Source: an uncultured Johnsonella sp. (GTDB taxonomy: Bacteria; Bacillota; Clostridia; Lachnospirales; Lachnospiraceae). Taken from it: a stretch of 24,607 bases of DNA. The translations under genes and the position numbers were made by a program. The notes under the pieces are model-generated. The model did not search any database, was not told the origin of the DNA, and saw only the letters and a list, made by a program, of their open reading frames with translations. The DNA is taken from NCBI GenBank assembly GCA_905373785.1, contig CAJPUK010000013.1:1-24607 (forward strand), written 5' to 3'. Shown here piece by piece: positions 1 through 7,764 of this stretch. Within the stretch, counting starts at the first letter, position 1; each line of letters opens with the position of its first letter.

Positions 1-74
1 GGATTTTTTATTGAACTTACAATCTGTTTTTGATAAGCTTGTAAAAAATTTATTTTTTTATTTTTTCTACTTAC

Positions 75-389
75 TCAGCGAACTGAAAAACCGTATATTA
101 AAGACAACAGTACTGTAATCAATATACGAATTATAATATGAGACAATTGTAAATTTCCAACTATATAACCTGTAAAAATTACCAATGGAATCATTAACAC
201 TAAGGAAAGATATACAAGCCATGGTAGATTCGTGACTGTAGCCGAAATCAACAAAATAGCTCCGATAAAATATAGCAAGTGAATGCTTTGAAAACCTATC
301 TCTTTCATTTCCACAATCACTGCAATAAGAGTCAGAATTGCATACAATGCGATAAATGCTCTAGAAAAAATATTAAGTACAATTTTCAA
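75..389 (-). CDS. Small hydrophobic membrane protein of unknown function
   Basis: I do not recognise this 104-residue protein. It is almost entirely hydrophobic, with four likely membrane helices at about residues 9-27, 36-54, 57-77 and 85-101, short polar joints, and a basic N-terminus (Met-Lys ... Ser-Arg), so it should sit in the cytoplasmic membrane. The start is TTG, supported by a GGAGG seven bases upstream; no ATG in frame lies near that site. It is the last gene of the window and follows lpdA after a 147-bp gap that holds a long hairpin, so it may or may not share the lpdA transcript. Nothing in its sequence links it to the neighbouring dehydrogenase complex. It is probably a real gene, because the ribosome binding site is strong and no competing frame exists. 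Confidence 0.6.
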   Translation of the reverse strand: MKIVLNIFSRAFIALYAILTLIAVIVEMKEIGFQSIHLLYFIGAILLISATVTNLPWLVYLSLVLMIPLVIFTGYIVGNLQLSHIIIRILITVLLSLIYGFSVR

Positions 390-422
390 TTTTATTCCTC
401 CTTTTGAATAAAATTATAAAGC

Positions 423-527
423 TTAAAGGAGCTGCCCATTAAGAATATAATACATATGATACAGCAGTAAACAAAGCAAAGACTACTGTATACAGCATTA
501 TTTTCTTTTATATGGCAGCCCCTTTAA
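423..527 (-). terminator. Long imperfect hairpin after lpdA (possible terminator or structured 3' end)
   Basis: Outer arms 423-436 and 514-527 pair over 14 bases with one mismatch. A second helix 445-450/508-513 (six bases) and an inner helix 459-467/483-491 (nine bases, one mismatch) fit inside. Both mismatches become G-U pairs when the sequence is read as minus-strand RNA, but are A-C when read as plus-strand RNA, which argues for a folded RNA in the lpdA transcript. The run of T after it is weak, so classical intrinsic termination is possible but not clear. A small non-coding element with inverted ends would look similar. Confidence 0.5.
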
Positions 528-536
528 TTCAAAGTA

Positions 537-1940
537 TTACTTTTTCTTATTAGGTATATGTATAGCTATGCCTTCTGAAGCAAGCACAGCTTCTCTTACA
601 GCCTCAGTAAGTGTCGGATGGGCATGTATGGTTTCTATAACATCCTCTGCGGTCGCTTCCATGCCTATCATAAGAGCAGCCTCAGCTATAAGGTCTGTAG
701 CCCTTGGTCCTAATATATGTACTCCGAGAATTTCATTATACTCTTTTCCTTTAATGACCTTAACTACACCCTGACCGCCGTTTGCAATCAAAGCCTTACC
801 GTTAGCAGCAAGCGGAAATCTTCCCACTTCATAATCTTTGTTCTGCTCTTTTGCCTGCTCTTCGGTAAGTCCTACACCGGCAAACTCAGGGTCGGTATAT
901 ACGCAGGACGGACTTGTAGCGCCGTTAAACTGCTTATTTGCTCCCATAATGTTCTCTGCTGCAACTTCTCCTTGTGCAGAAGCCACATGGGCGAGCATAA
1001 CCTTTCCAAGACAGTCTCCTATAGCATAGATACCCTCTACATTAGTTTGCATCTTATCATTAACAGTTATTCTTCCTCTGTCATTTGCTATGCCGGCTGC
1101 TGCAAGATCAAGAGATTCTGTATAAGTTCTTCTTCCTACTGCCACAAGTACTTTTTCAGCTTCAAAGCTTTTATTTCCTTGCTCCGTCTCTACATTGACA
1201 TTCGCTCCAAGAGCTGTAGTTTCTACTGATAAAACTTTCGTTCCTGTAAGTATTTCTATATTTTTTTCCTGCATGGACTTCTTTAGCATCTTACTAAGCT
1301 CTCCGTCCATTAAAGGCAGTATCTTCGGCAGCGCCTCTACTATAGTAACTTTGGTTCCGAAAGCACTATAGGCTGTCGCCATCTCTATACCTATTACGCC
1401 TCCGCCTATTACAAGCATACTCTTAGGAACCTTATCAAGTTCCAAGGCAGCCGTAGAGTCAATACAAGCCGGACATTCTTTAACTCCGGGTATCGGCGGA
1501 ATAGCCGGTACCGAGCCGCTGGCTATGATAAGCTTATCAAATGTTAATTTTTCTTCGGTTTTATCTTTCTTAACTATATTTAAGGTATGCTTATCTACAA
1601 AACTTGCACTTCCTTCTATAAGCTTTATCTTGTTTGCTTTTACAAGACTGCCTACACCCATAACAAGTTGAGATGATATTTTCTTTCGCTTTTCCTGTAC
1701 CTTATCCCAGTTAATACTTGAACTGTCTACCTTTACACCTAACTCCTGTGCTTCTCCTAAATTAGTAACAACTTCTGCACAATGAAGTAAGACCTTTGTA
1801 GGTATACAACCCACATTAAGGCAGGTACCTCCAAGTTTGTCCTTTTCTATAAGTATTACCTCAGCTCCAAGCTGTGCAAGTCTTATAGCTGCTACATATC
1901 CGCCCGGACCGGCTCCTATTACAACCACTTTTTGTGCCAT
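537..1940 (-). CDS. lpdA: Dihydrolipoamide dehydrogenase (E3) of the 2-oxoacid dehydrogenase complex
   Basis: This is the FAD enzyme that reoxidises the dihydrolipoyl arm of E2 and passes electrons to NAD+. The 467-residue protein has the usual length and parts: an FAD-binding GAGPGG at 9-14, the redox disulfide Cys40/Cys45 in GGTCLNVGCIPTK, a second Rossmann motif GGGVIGIE for NAD, the second FAD motif around YAIGDC, and the C-terminal catalytic pair His441/Glu446 in HPTLTE. It has no extra N-terminal lipoyl domain, unlike some E3 proteins of acetoin operons. The reading frame extends 15 codons upstream, but the ATG at 1938-1940 starts the conserved sequence directly and has an AGGGGG seven bases before it. 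It lies 16 bp after the E2 gene and is the last gene of the complex. Family assignment is certain; the partner substrate follows from E1, which is unknown. Confidence 0.96.
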   Translation of the reverse strand: MAQKVVVIGAGPGGYVAAIRLAQLGAEVILIEKDKLGGTCLNVGCIPTKVLLHCAEVVTNLGEAQELGVKVDSSSINWDKVQEKRKKISSQLVMGVGSLVKANKIKLIEGSASFVDKHTLNIVKKDKTEEKLTFDKLIIASGSVPAIPPIPGVKECPACIDSTAALELDKVPKSMLVIGGGVIGIEMATAYSAFGTKVTIVEALPKILPLMDGELSKMLKKSMQEKNIEILTGTKVLSVETTALGANVNVETEQGNKSFEAEKVLVAVGRRTYTESLDLAAAGIANDRGRITVNDKMQTNVEGIYAIGDCLGKVMLAHVASAQGEVAAENIMGANKQFNGATSPSCVYTDPEFAGVGLTEEQAKEQNKDYEVGRFPLAANGKALIANGGQGVVKVIKGKEYNEILGVHILGPRATDLIAEAALMIGMEATAEDVIETIHAHPTLTEAVREAVLASEGIAIHIPNKKK

Positions 1941-1956
1941 GATTCTTCCCCCTGCT

Positions 1957-3171
1957 TTATAAAAGTATCTCCATCGGATTTTCAAGCAGCTTCTTGATTT
2001 CTTGCTGGAACTTTGCTGCTACAGCTCCGTCAAGCAACCTGTGGTCATAGGTCAAAGATATTTTCATTTTCTTCTTTTGCACAACATTGCCCTCTTCAAG
2101 TGCAAGCTCGTCTTCTACGGAACATACTCCAAGTATAGCCGCATCAGGTTGATTTATAATAGGCGTAAATGATTCTACACCAAACATACCGAGGTTTGAT
2201 ACGGTAAAGGTTGAGCCCTTGTACTCATCCATATCAAGCTTATTTTCTCTTGCCCTTAATGCCAAATCTTTAGCCTTTGCTGAAAGAGCCTCAAGGCTTA
2301 ATTTATCCGCATCATTTATTACAGGTACTATAAGTCCCGTATCTGTAGACACTGCCATACCTATATTTACATTGCTGTTTTGGAATATTTGTCCGTCAAT
2401 AAGGCTTACCATTATATGAGGATTTTTAGCAAGTGCCTTGGCAACTGCCTTAAGTACAAAGTCATTGATAGAAAACTTCTTTTCTTCCCTTGTCTCATTG
2501 ATTGACTTCCTAAATTCAATAAGCTTAGTTACATCAATCTTCATATTCTGAGTAACAGGCGGTATCTCAAGGTGAGACTGAAGCATTCTCTCGGCAACTA
2601 CCTTTCTCATACCCTTAAGCACTATGCCGCCCTCTCTTTTTTCATCCTGTGATAAGGGCGCTGTATCCTTAACTTCCTTAACAACAACCGTATCCTTTGC
2701 AGCTAATACATCTTGCTGTATTATGCGTCCTCCCGGACCGCTTCCTGCAAGTACGCTATAATCCACACCGAACTTTTCAGCTGTTTTTTTAGCCAAAGGC
2801 GAGATCTTTACTCTTCCACCTTGGCTTGTGGCAGGAACAACAACTTCTGTCTTTACGGAAACTTCGGGCTTACTTTCTTCTGCTTTAGTTTCTTTAAGAC
2901 TTTCTGAAGGTTTGGCTGCATCTACCTGCTCTCCCTCTTCGCCTATAATAGCTATAACGCCCTGTACCGGGACATCTTCGCCCTCTTTTGCTACAATTTT
3001 CAGTACTACTCCGTCAAACTCACTTTCTATTTCTGAAGTAATCTTATCGGTCGCTATCTCTAAAAGTATATCTCCCTTAGCAACCCTGTCACCTTCTTTT
3101 TTATGCCATGTTTCAATAGTGCCTTCTTCCATAGTCAAGCCTAATTGAGGCATTTTTACTTCCTGTGCCAA
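1957..3171 (-). CDS. Dihydrolipoyl acyltransferase (E2) of a 2-oxoacid/acetoin dehydrogenase-type complex
   Basis: E2 carries the acyl group from E1 on a lipoyl arm and hands it to coenzyme A, forming the core of the complex. The 404 residues divide into one N-terminal lipoyl domain (about 1-78, lipoylated Lys43 in ATDKIT), an acidic/Lys-rich linker, a peripheral subunit-binding domain (about 120-157, ISPLAKKTAEKFGVD then GSGPGGRI), a second linker, and the catalytic domain (about 180-404) with the active-site HRLLDG at His377-Gly382. The start is TTG with AAGGAGG eight bases upstream; the ribosome binding site overlaps the stop of the E1 beta gene, suggesting translational coupling. No lipoate ligase is encoded in the window, so lipoylation must come from elsewhere. 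A pyruvate, branched-chain or acetoin specificity cannot be told from E2 alone. Confidence 0.94.
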   Translation of the reverse strand: MAQEVKMPQLGLTMEEGTIETWHKKEGDRVAKGDILLEIATDKITSEIESEFDGVVLKIVAKEGEDVPVQGVIAIIGEEGEQVDAAKPSESLKETKAEESKPEVSVKTEVVVPATSQGGRVKISPLAKKTAEKFGVDYSVLAGSGPGGRIIQQDVLAAKDTVVVKEVKDTAPLSQDEKREGGIVLKGMRKVVAERMLQSHLEIPPVTQNMKIDVTKLIEFRKSINETREEKKFSINDFVLKAVAKALAKNPHIMVSLIDGQIFQNSNVNIGMAVSTDTGLIVPVINDADKLSLEALSAKAKDLALRARENKLDMDEYKGSTFTVSNLGMFGVESFTPIINQPDAAILGVCSVEDELALEEGNVVQKKKMKISLTYDHRLLDGAVAAKFQQEIKKLLENPMEILL

Positions 3172-3184
3172 AACATTCGCCTCC

Positions 3185-4162
3185 TTATTTGTTTAATGCT
3201 TTCTTTACGCCTGCTACGATATCATCTACCTGAGGAAATACCGCATCCTCAAGACTTGGGCTGAACGGAGATACAACATTGGCTCCGGCTACTCTAAGTA
3301 CCGGTGAGTCAAGTTCATCAAATAAATCTTCCATTATCTGAGCACTTATCTCAGCACCGAATCCCAAACGCTTAACATCTTCTTCTACTATAACTACATT
3401 ATGTGTCTTACTTACGGACTCCTTGATCATATCAAAATCAAGCGGAACTAATGTTCTAAGGTCGAGAACCTCTACATCTATTCCCTCTTCCTTAAGTTTA
3501 GCCGCAGCCTCCAAAGAGAAATTAACCTGTCTGCTCCATGTAATAATAGTTACATCTTTTCCCTCTTTTTTAATTTCACCTTTTCCAAGAGGTATAATAT
3601 ATTCTTCATCAGGAACTTCGTCTTTTTTAGCATATAGAAGCTTATGCTCCAAAAAGATTACCGGATCATTATCACGAACCGCTGCTTTTATAAGTCCCTT
3701 GGCATCCTTCGGTGTGCAAGGACATACTACCTTAAGCCCCGGTATATGTGCAAATATAGCCTCAAGACATTGTGAGTGCTGTCCTGCATTTCTTCTGCCT
3801 GCTCCAAAAGGCGCTCTTATAACCATAGGCACGCTTACCTGTCCGCCTGTCATATATCTTATCTTTGCTGCCTGATTCATGACCGGATCAAGACACACAC
3901 TTATAAAGTCATTATACATAAGCTCCACTACAGGTCTTATGCCTCTCATGGCTGCACCGACTGCAATTCCTGTAAATCCGGACTCTGATATGGGAGCATC
4001 CCAAACTCTTTTTGCTCCAAACTCATCAAGAAATCCCTTAGTTACTGCAAAGGTTCCGTTCATAACACCTATGTCCTCACCTATGCATATAACATTTTCA
4101 TCTCTCAGCATTTCTTCATGTAAACCTTCTCTAATTGCTGAACTTAAACTGATTTTGCTCAT
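3185..4162 (-). CDS. E1 beta subunit of thiamine-dependent 2-oxoacid/acetoin dehydrogenase
   Basis: With the alpha subunit this forms the thiamine diphosphate enzyme that decarboxylates or cleaves the substrate and acylates the lipoyl arm of E2. The 325-residue protein has the usual length. Its N-terminal half is the pyrimidine-binding transketolase domain (GEDIGVMNGTFAVTKG, then APISESGFTGIAVGAAMRG, PVVELMYNDF, and RAPFGAGRRNAGQHSQ), and its C-terminal half is the transketolase C domain (ITWSRQVNFSLEAA ... EVLDLRTLVPLD). The ATG overlaps the stop of the alpha gene by four bases (ATGA), and an AAAGGAG lies nine bases upstream. AcoB-type and PdhB-type proteins look alike at this level, so the substrate stays open. 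Confidence 0.93.
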   Translation of the reverse strand: MSKISLSSAIREGLHEEMLRDENVICIGEDIGVMNGTFAVTKGFLDEFGAKRVWDAPISESGFTGIAVGAAMRGIRPVVELMYNDFISVCLDPVMNQAAKIRYMTGGQVSVPMVIRAPFGAGRRNAGQHSQCLEAIFAHIPGLKVVCPCTPKDAKGLIKAAVRDNDPVIFLEHKLLYAKKDEVPDEEYIIPLGKGEIKKEGKDVTIITWSRQVNFSLEAAAKLKEEGIDVEVLDLRTLVPLDFDMIKESVSKTHNVVIVEEDVKRLGFGAEISAQIMEDLFDELDSPVLRVAGANVVSPFSPSLEDAVFPQVDDIVAGVKKALNK

Positions 4163-5157
4163 CGAAGAACACTCCTTTCATTATCCATTGAATATACATC
4201 CGTCAATGCTTCTTTAGGATCCGGATAAGCAGACTTATCTGCAAATTCTACCGCTTCCTCGATTTCTTTATCAACCAAAGATTTCACCTTATCAACTTCT
4301 TCTTCAGTAGCAATACCCTTATTTATCATGTAATTTCTTATAAATACTATAGGATCTTTTTCCTGTGCCTCTACCAGATACTCTTTCGGACGATAGTTTG
4401 CAGGATCACCGCAATAATGACCTTCCCAACGATATACCAAAACTTCTATCAAGTATGGTCCCTTACCGCTTCTTGCATGCTCTACAGCCTTTTTAGCCGC
4501 CTCATATACTTCCATGACATTGGTTCCGTCAATAGTAATTCCCGGTATATCATAAGCCTTTGCTCTTACGGAAATAGTGTCTGTATTGATTACACGATGA
4601 ATGTCGGTTGACACACCGTACTGGTTATTTTCACATATATATACTATAGGCAAATGCCATGCAGCTGCCATATTTATAGACTCATGAAAGGTTCCCTGAT
4701 TGGATGCCGCATCTCCGAAGAAACACATAGTAACCTCATCTGTGCCCTTAATTACAGAGGCAAGTGCTGAGCCTGTAGCTATAGGTATTCCTGCACCTAC
4801 GATGCCGTTAGCACCAAGTATGCCTAAACTTGTATCCACTATATGCATTGAGCCGCCCTTACCTTTACAATATCCGGTCTCCTTACCAAATAACTCAGCC
4901 ATCATTATGTCGGTCTTACCGCCTTTAGCTATACTGTGTCCATGTCCTCTGTGGGTAGTTGTAATAAAGTCTTTCTCTTCAAGCGCCTGTGCGCACCCTA
5001 CCATAGAACCTTCCTGACCTATACTAAGATGTATATTTCCGGCAAGCATACCCTTTGTGAAACACTCTTTTGCTCTTAATTCGAATTGTCGAATTCTATA
5101 CATATCTTCATAAAGCTTCATTAAGAACTCTTTTGAGTATTGTTCTTTTTCTGCCAC
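4159..5157 (-). CDS. E1 alpha subunit of thiamine-dependent 2-oxoacid/acetoin dehydrogenase
   Basis: This is the thiamine-binding half of the E1 heterotetramer. It shows the family landmarks THRGHGHSIAKG, the glycine-rich KGKGGSMHI, and the cofactor motif beginning GDAASNQGT (about residues 148-156) and ending at the paired Asn in ICENNQYG. The overall layout, including the RWEGHYCGDP loop near the C-terminus, resembles acetoin-type AcoA proteins more than mitochondrial-type pyruvate enzymes, but that is not proof of substrate. The third Gly of the usual GDG is Ala here. Two GTG codons could start it: the one at 5164-5166 has GGAG only one base upstream, so I prefer the one at 5155-5157 (332 residues), about ten bases from GGAG. 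It follows the PPC gene by 26 bp and overlaps E1 beta by four. Confidence 0.93.
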   Translation of the reverse strand: MAEKEQYSKEFLMKLYEDMYRIRQFELRAKECFTKGMLAGNIHLSIGQEGSMVGCAQALEEKDFITTTHRGHGHSIAKGGKTDIMMAELFGKETGYCKGKGGSMHIVDTSLGILGANGIVGAGIPIATGSALASVIKGTDEVTMCFFGDAASNQGTFHESINMAAAWHLPIVYICENNQYGVSTDIHRVINTDTISVRAKAYDIPGITIDGTNVMEVYEAAKKAVEHARSGKGPYLIEVLVYRWEGHYCGDPANYRPKEYLVEAQEKDPIVFIRNYMINKGIATEEEVDKVKSLVDKEIEEAVEFADKSAYPDPKEALTDVYSMDNERSVLR

Positions 5158-5183
5158 TTTAATCACGCTCCTTATTATTAATT

Positions 5184-5648
5184 CTAAATTTCTGTCGGGT
5201 GGAAAATAGGCACTTCCAGATCCGGATCCATCTCTCTGCCCATATTTATACCCTCAAACTCGGCTATTACCATGTCTACTGTTAATAAAACCTTGTTACC
5301 TTCTATCAAATGTCCGCCATAAGCTGTACCGTTTTTATCACTGAAAGCACAATGTACATGTAGCAGTATATCGTCATTGTTATGACATATAAGCCCTGAA
5401 GCACTGACAAGCTCTATAGGACCCTCAAGTATTATAGGATCGCTGTAGCCATAGCCTGCCTTTTTATGAGGAAGTTCCACCGGATCAAAAAATCTTGCTC
5501 CGTTCAAACTTCCTATACCTGTAAGAATACAGCCGTTTTTTATATTTTTCTCTTCGCATACTTTTTGTATACCGAGAAGCAGATCCTCTCCCGGTTGCAT
5601 ACGAAAGGCAACTGTTCTTATTATTTTGCCACTTGCCATCTCAATCAT
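5184..5648 (-). CDS. PPC/DUF296 domain protein
   Basis: This is a 154-residue stand-alone PPC (DUF296) domain. It shows the conserved RMQPGEDLLLGI near the start, the Gly-rich LTGIGSL (42-48), an EGPIELVSASG strand (75-85), and three conserved histidines: His97 and His99 in LHVH, and His113 in GGHL. In plants the PPC domain is fused to AT-hooks and acts in DNA binding; here there is no AT-hook or basic tail, so a DNA-binding role is doubtful. The His cluster looks like a metal-binding site, which would fit a small enzyme or metabolite-binding protein; that is inference. The start ATG has AAGGAGG eight bases upstream. It is packed between the dehydrogenase (13 bp) and E1 alpha (26 bp), so it should act in the same pathway. 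Confidence 0.88.
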   Translation of the reverse strand: MIEMASGKIIRTVAFRMQPGEDLLLGIQKVCEEKNIKNGCILTGIGSLNGARFFDPVELPHKKAGYGYSDPIILEGPIELVSASGLICHNNDDILLHVHCAFSDKNGTAYGGHLIEGNKVLLTVDMVIAEFEGINMGREMDPDLEVPIFHPTEI

Positions 5649-5661
5649 TATCTTTTCCTCC

Positions 5662-6411
5662 TTAGCCGTCCATAGTTACTCCGCCGTCCACATCGCTGAT
5701 CTCGCCGGTTACAAAACTTGCCAAATCAGATGCGTAAAAGAGTATGACATTTGCGATTTCTTTAGGATCGGCTCCTCTTTTAAGCGGAATAGTTGACAGT
5801 ATCTTTTCTTTCTTTGCATCATCCATAAGTGCAGTCATAGGTGTTAAGGTGTAACTTGGACATACCGCATTGCAGGCAACGCCATAAGCTGCTCCCTCTC
5901 TTGCTACCGCCTTGGTAAGTCCTATAACACCTGCCTTGGAAGCTGCATAAGCACTTGTTCCAAGCAATCCTCCACCTCTTTTTGCGGCAACGGAGGCTAT
6001 ATTGACTATTCTTCCATTACCTGCCGCCTTCATCTTTGCAAAAACCGCATGGGTCATTGCATATACCGAGGTCAGGTTGATTGCAATCACCTTATCCCAC
6101 TCTTTTTGATCTATTTCCTCGAAAGGCTTTGTGCTTACAATTCCGGCATTGTTGATTACAACATCTATATTCTTAAGCTCAGAATAGACCCTTTCTATGG
6201 TTTTTGCTATTTCCTCGGTATCCATTAAGTTGACCTTATATATCGATACCTTATCCTTACCCAGTTCTTTTTGAACCTGTCTCTCACTTTCTTCATTGAT
6301 ATCAAAGATAATAGCATGACCGCCTCCTGCAACTATGCCTTCAACCACAGCCTTACCTATGCCGCTTGCACCGCCGGTTACAATGACATTTTTATTACTA
6401 AAATCTATCAC
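5662..6411 (-). CDS. Short-chain dehydrogenase/reductase (SDR), NAD(P)-dependent
   Basis: This is a classical SDR of 249 residues, of the FabG/2,3-butanediol-dehydrogenase type. It has the cofactor motif TGGASGIG (12-19), an Asp37 at the end of the second strand that favours NAD+ over NADP+, NNAG (87-90), and the catalytic set Asn112, Ser140, Tyr155 and Lys159 (YAASK). It probably interconverts a secondary alcohol and a ketone. A GTG at 6418-6420 lies directly against the GGAG, too close to be used; the GTG at 6409-6411 sits about six bases after AAGGAGGTG and is the better start. It lies between the TRAP permease and the PPC gene in one operon, so it likely oxidises the imported compound before E1 acts. 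The true substrate cannot be read from the sequence. Confidence 0.92.
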   Translation of the reverse strand: MIDFSNKNVIVTGGASGIGKAVVEGIVAGGGHAIIFDINEESERQVQKELGKDKVSIYKVNLMDTEEIAKTIERVYSELKNIDVVINNAGIVSTKPFEEIDQKEWDKVIAINLTSVYAMTHAVFAKMKAAGNGRIVNIASVAAKRGGGLLGTSAYAASKAGVIGLTKAVAREGAAYGVACNAVCPSYTLTPMTALMDDAKKEKILSTIPLKRGADPKEIANVILFYASDLASFVTGEISDVDGGVTMDG

Positions 6412-6480
6412 TATTCTCACCTCCTTAGTTTTAAATTGTCGTTTCGTATACTAAAATGTAAGCGAAGCGTATTTATTAGA

Positions 6481-7764
6481 TTACTTTACCTGCATAATAT
6501 TAGGTAGCATTAAAGTCACCTGAGGTACATAGGTAATCAAAAGCAGTACCAGCAGTGAAGCTATAATAAAAGGCATAACCGCTTTGGATATGGTCTTTAA
6601 GTCTATTCCGGCTATTCCGGCACCTACATAGAGATTAACTCCCATAGGCGGTGTTACCATTCCTATAGCAAGGTTCATGGTCATAAATACTCCAAGTGCT
6701 ACCAAATCATAACCCAGAGCCTGTGCTACCGGCAGTATAATAGGTACAAATATATACATAGCTGAGTTTGCATCTATAAAACAACCTGCTATCAGCAAGA
6801 TAATATTAACTATTAATAAGAAGATAAATTTATTACCTGAAATTGCCATCAGTAATGAAGAGGTCTGGTTTGCAATTCCTTCTGTAGCACACAACCATGA
6901 GAAAAGGCTCGCACAGGCTACTATGATCATGATTACGGCTGATTGAACTCCCGAGTCTACCAATATTTCAAAAAGCTGCCTGATTTTAATAGTTCTATAT
7001 ATAAATAAACCTACAAGCAGACCGTATACTGCCGCTACCGCTGCCGACTCGGTAGGAGTAAATACACCTGAATATATACCGCCAAGTATTATAATAGGCA
7101 TCATAAGACCCCAAAAAGCATCTTTAAAGGCATCCCACTTTTCCTTGGCACTTGCCTTTTCCATCTTTACAAGCTCTTTGTCCTTAAGCATAAATAAACT
7201 TGCAACTACCAAAGCTATACCCATAAGTATTCCCGGAACGATTCCGGCTATAAACATCTTACCTATAGATACTCCCGATATCGCACCGTAAACTACATAG
7301 CAGATACTCGGAGGGATAATAACTCCTATAGAGCCTGAAGTTGCCATAAGGCCACTTGCAAAACCTTTGCCGTATCCGGCATTGACCATAGCCGGTATAA
7401 GTACAACACCGAGTGCTGCAACCGTTGCGGGACCTGAACCTGAGATGGCTGCAAAAAAGCATGAGGTAATGATACAAACTATTGCCAATCCGCCTTTTTG
7501 ATGTCCTACCATTTTATTGGCAAATTTAATAAGCTTATCTGAGATCTGTGCCTTTTCCATAATATTTCCGGCAAGTATGAAAAAAGGAATTGCCAGAAGT
7601 GTAAACTTACCTATATTTGCATACATTTGATTAGGTAACAGGGACATCTGTACCCCTGAATAAAACATGGTTATTACTGAAGCAAATCCTAAGCATATAG
7701 CTATAGGAACATTTATAACCAGTAAAATAATAAAAAATAAAAACAGTATAAGTGCCGGACTCAT
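6481..7764 (-). CDS. TRAP transporter large membrane subunit (DctM family)
   Basis: This is the main membrane channel of a tripartite ATP-independent periplasmic (TRAP) transporter, which drives uptake with a sodium or proton gradient. The 427 residues are hydrophobic throughout with about a dozen membrane helices, and carry DctM-family landmarks: the N-terminal LLVINVPIAICLGFASV, the LAIPFFILAGNIM segment, the AISGSGPATVAALG loop, and FTPTESAAVAAVYG in the second half. The ATG overlaps the stop of the small subunit gene by four bases (ATGA), typical for subunits made in equal amounts, with an AAGGGGG before it. TRAP systems mostly carry carboxylates, so an organic acid is the likely cargo. 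A 60-bp gap follows before the SDR gene with no clear terminator, so transcription likely continues. Confidence 0.95.
   Translation of the reverse strand: MSPALILFLFFIILLVINVPIAICLGFASVITMFYSGVQMSLLPNQMYANIGKFTLLAIPFFILAGNIMEKAQISDKLIKFANKMVGHQKGGLAIVCIITSCFFAAISGSGPATVAALGVVLIPAMVNAGYGKGFASGLMATSGSIGVIIPPSICYVVYGAISGVSIGKMFIAGIVPGILMGIALVVASLFMLKDKELVKMEKASAKEKWDAFKDAFWGLMMPIIILGGIYSGVFTPTESAAVAAVYGLLVGLFIYRTIKIRQLFEILVDSGVQSAVIMIIVACASLFSWLCATEGIANQTSSLLMAISGNKFIFLLIVNIILLIAGCFIDANSAMYIFVPIILPVAQALGYDLVALGVFMTMNLAIGMVTPPMGVNLYVGAGIAGIDLKTISKAVMPFIIASLLVLLLITYVPQVTLMLPNIMQVK

Noticed and set aside
1..74. T-rich stretch at the window edge as a terminator for the small membrane gene
   Set aside because: There are T and A runs but no stem that pairs, so no terminator can be supported.
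717..1229. Open frame of 170 codons on the plus strand
   Set aside because: It lies wholly inside lpdA, has no ribosome binding site or family resemblance, and is rich in Ser/Cys/Leu as expected from the antisense of a coding region.
537..1985. Upstream extension of lpdA to 1985
   Set aside because: The extra 15 residues run into the end of the E2 gene, have no family counterpart, and the internal ATG at 1940 has the proper ribosome binding site.
6425..6475. CGTTTCG ... CGAAGCG inverted repeat between the TRAP permease and the SDR gene
   Set aside because: The stem is seven bases with a mismatch and no T run follows, so it is not supported as a terminator.
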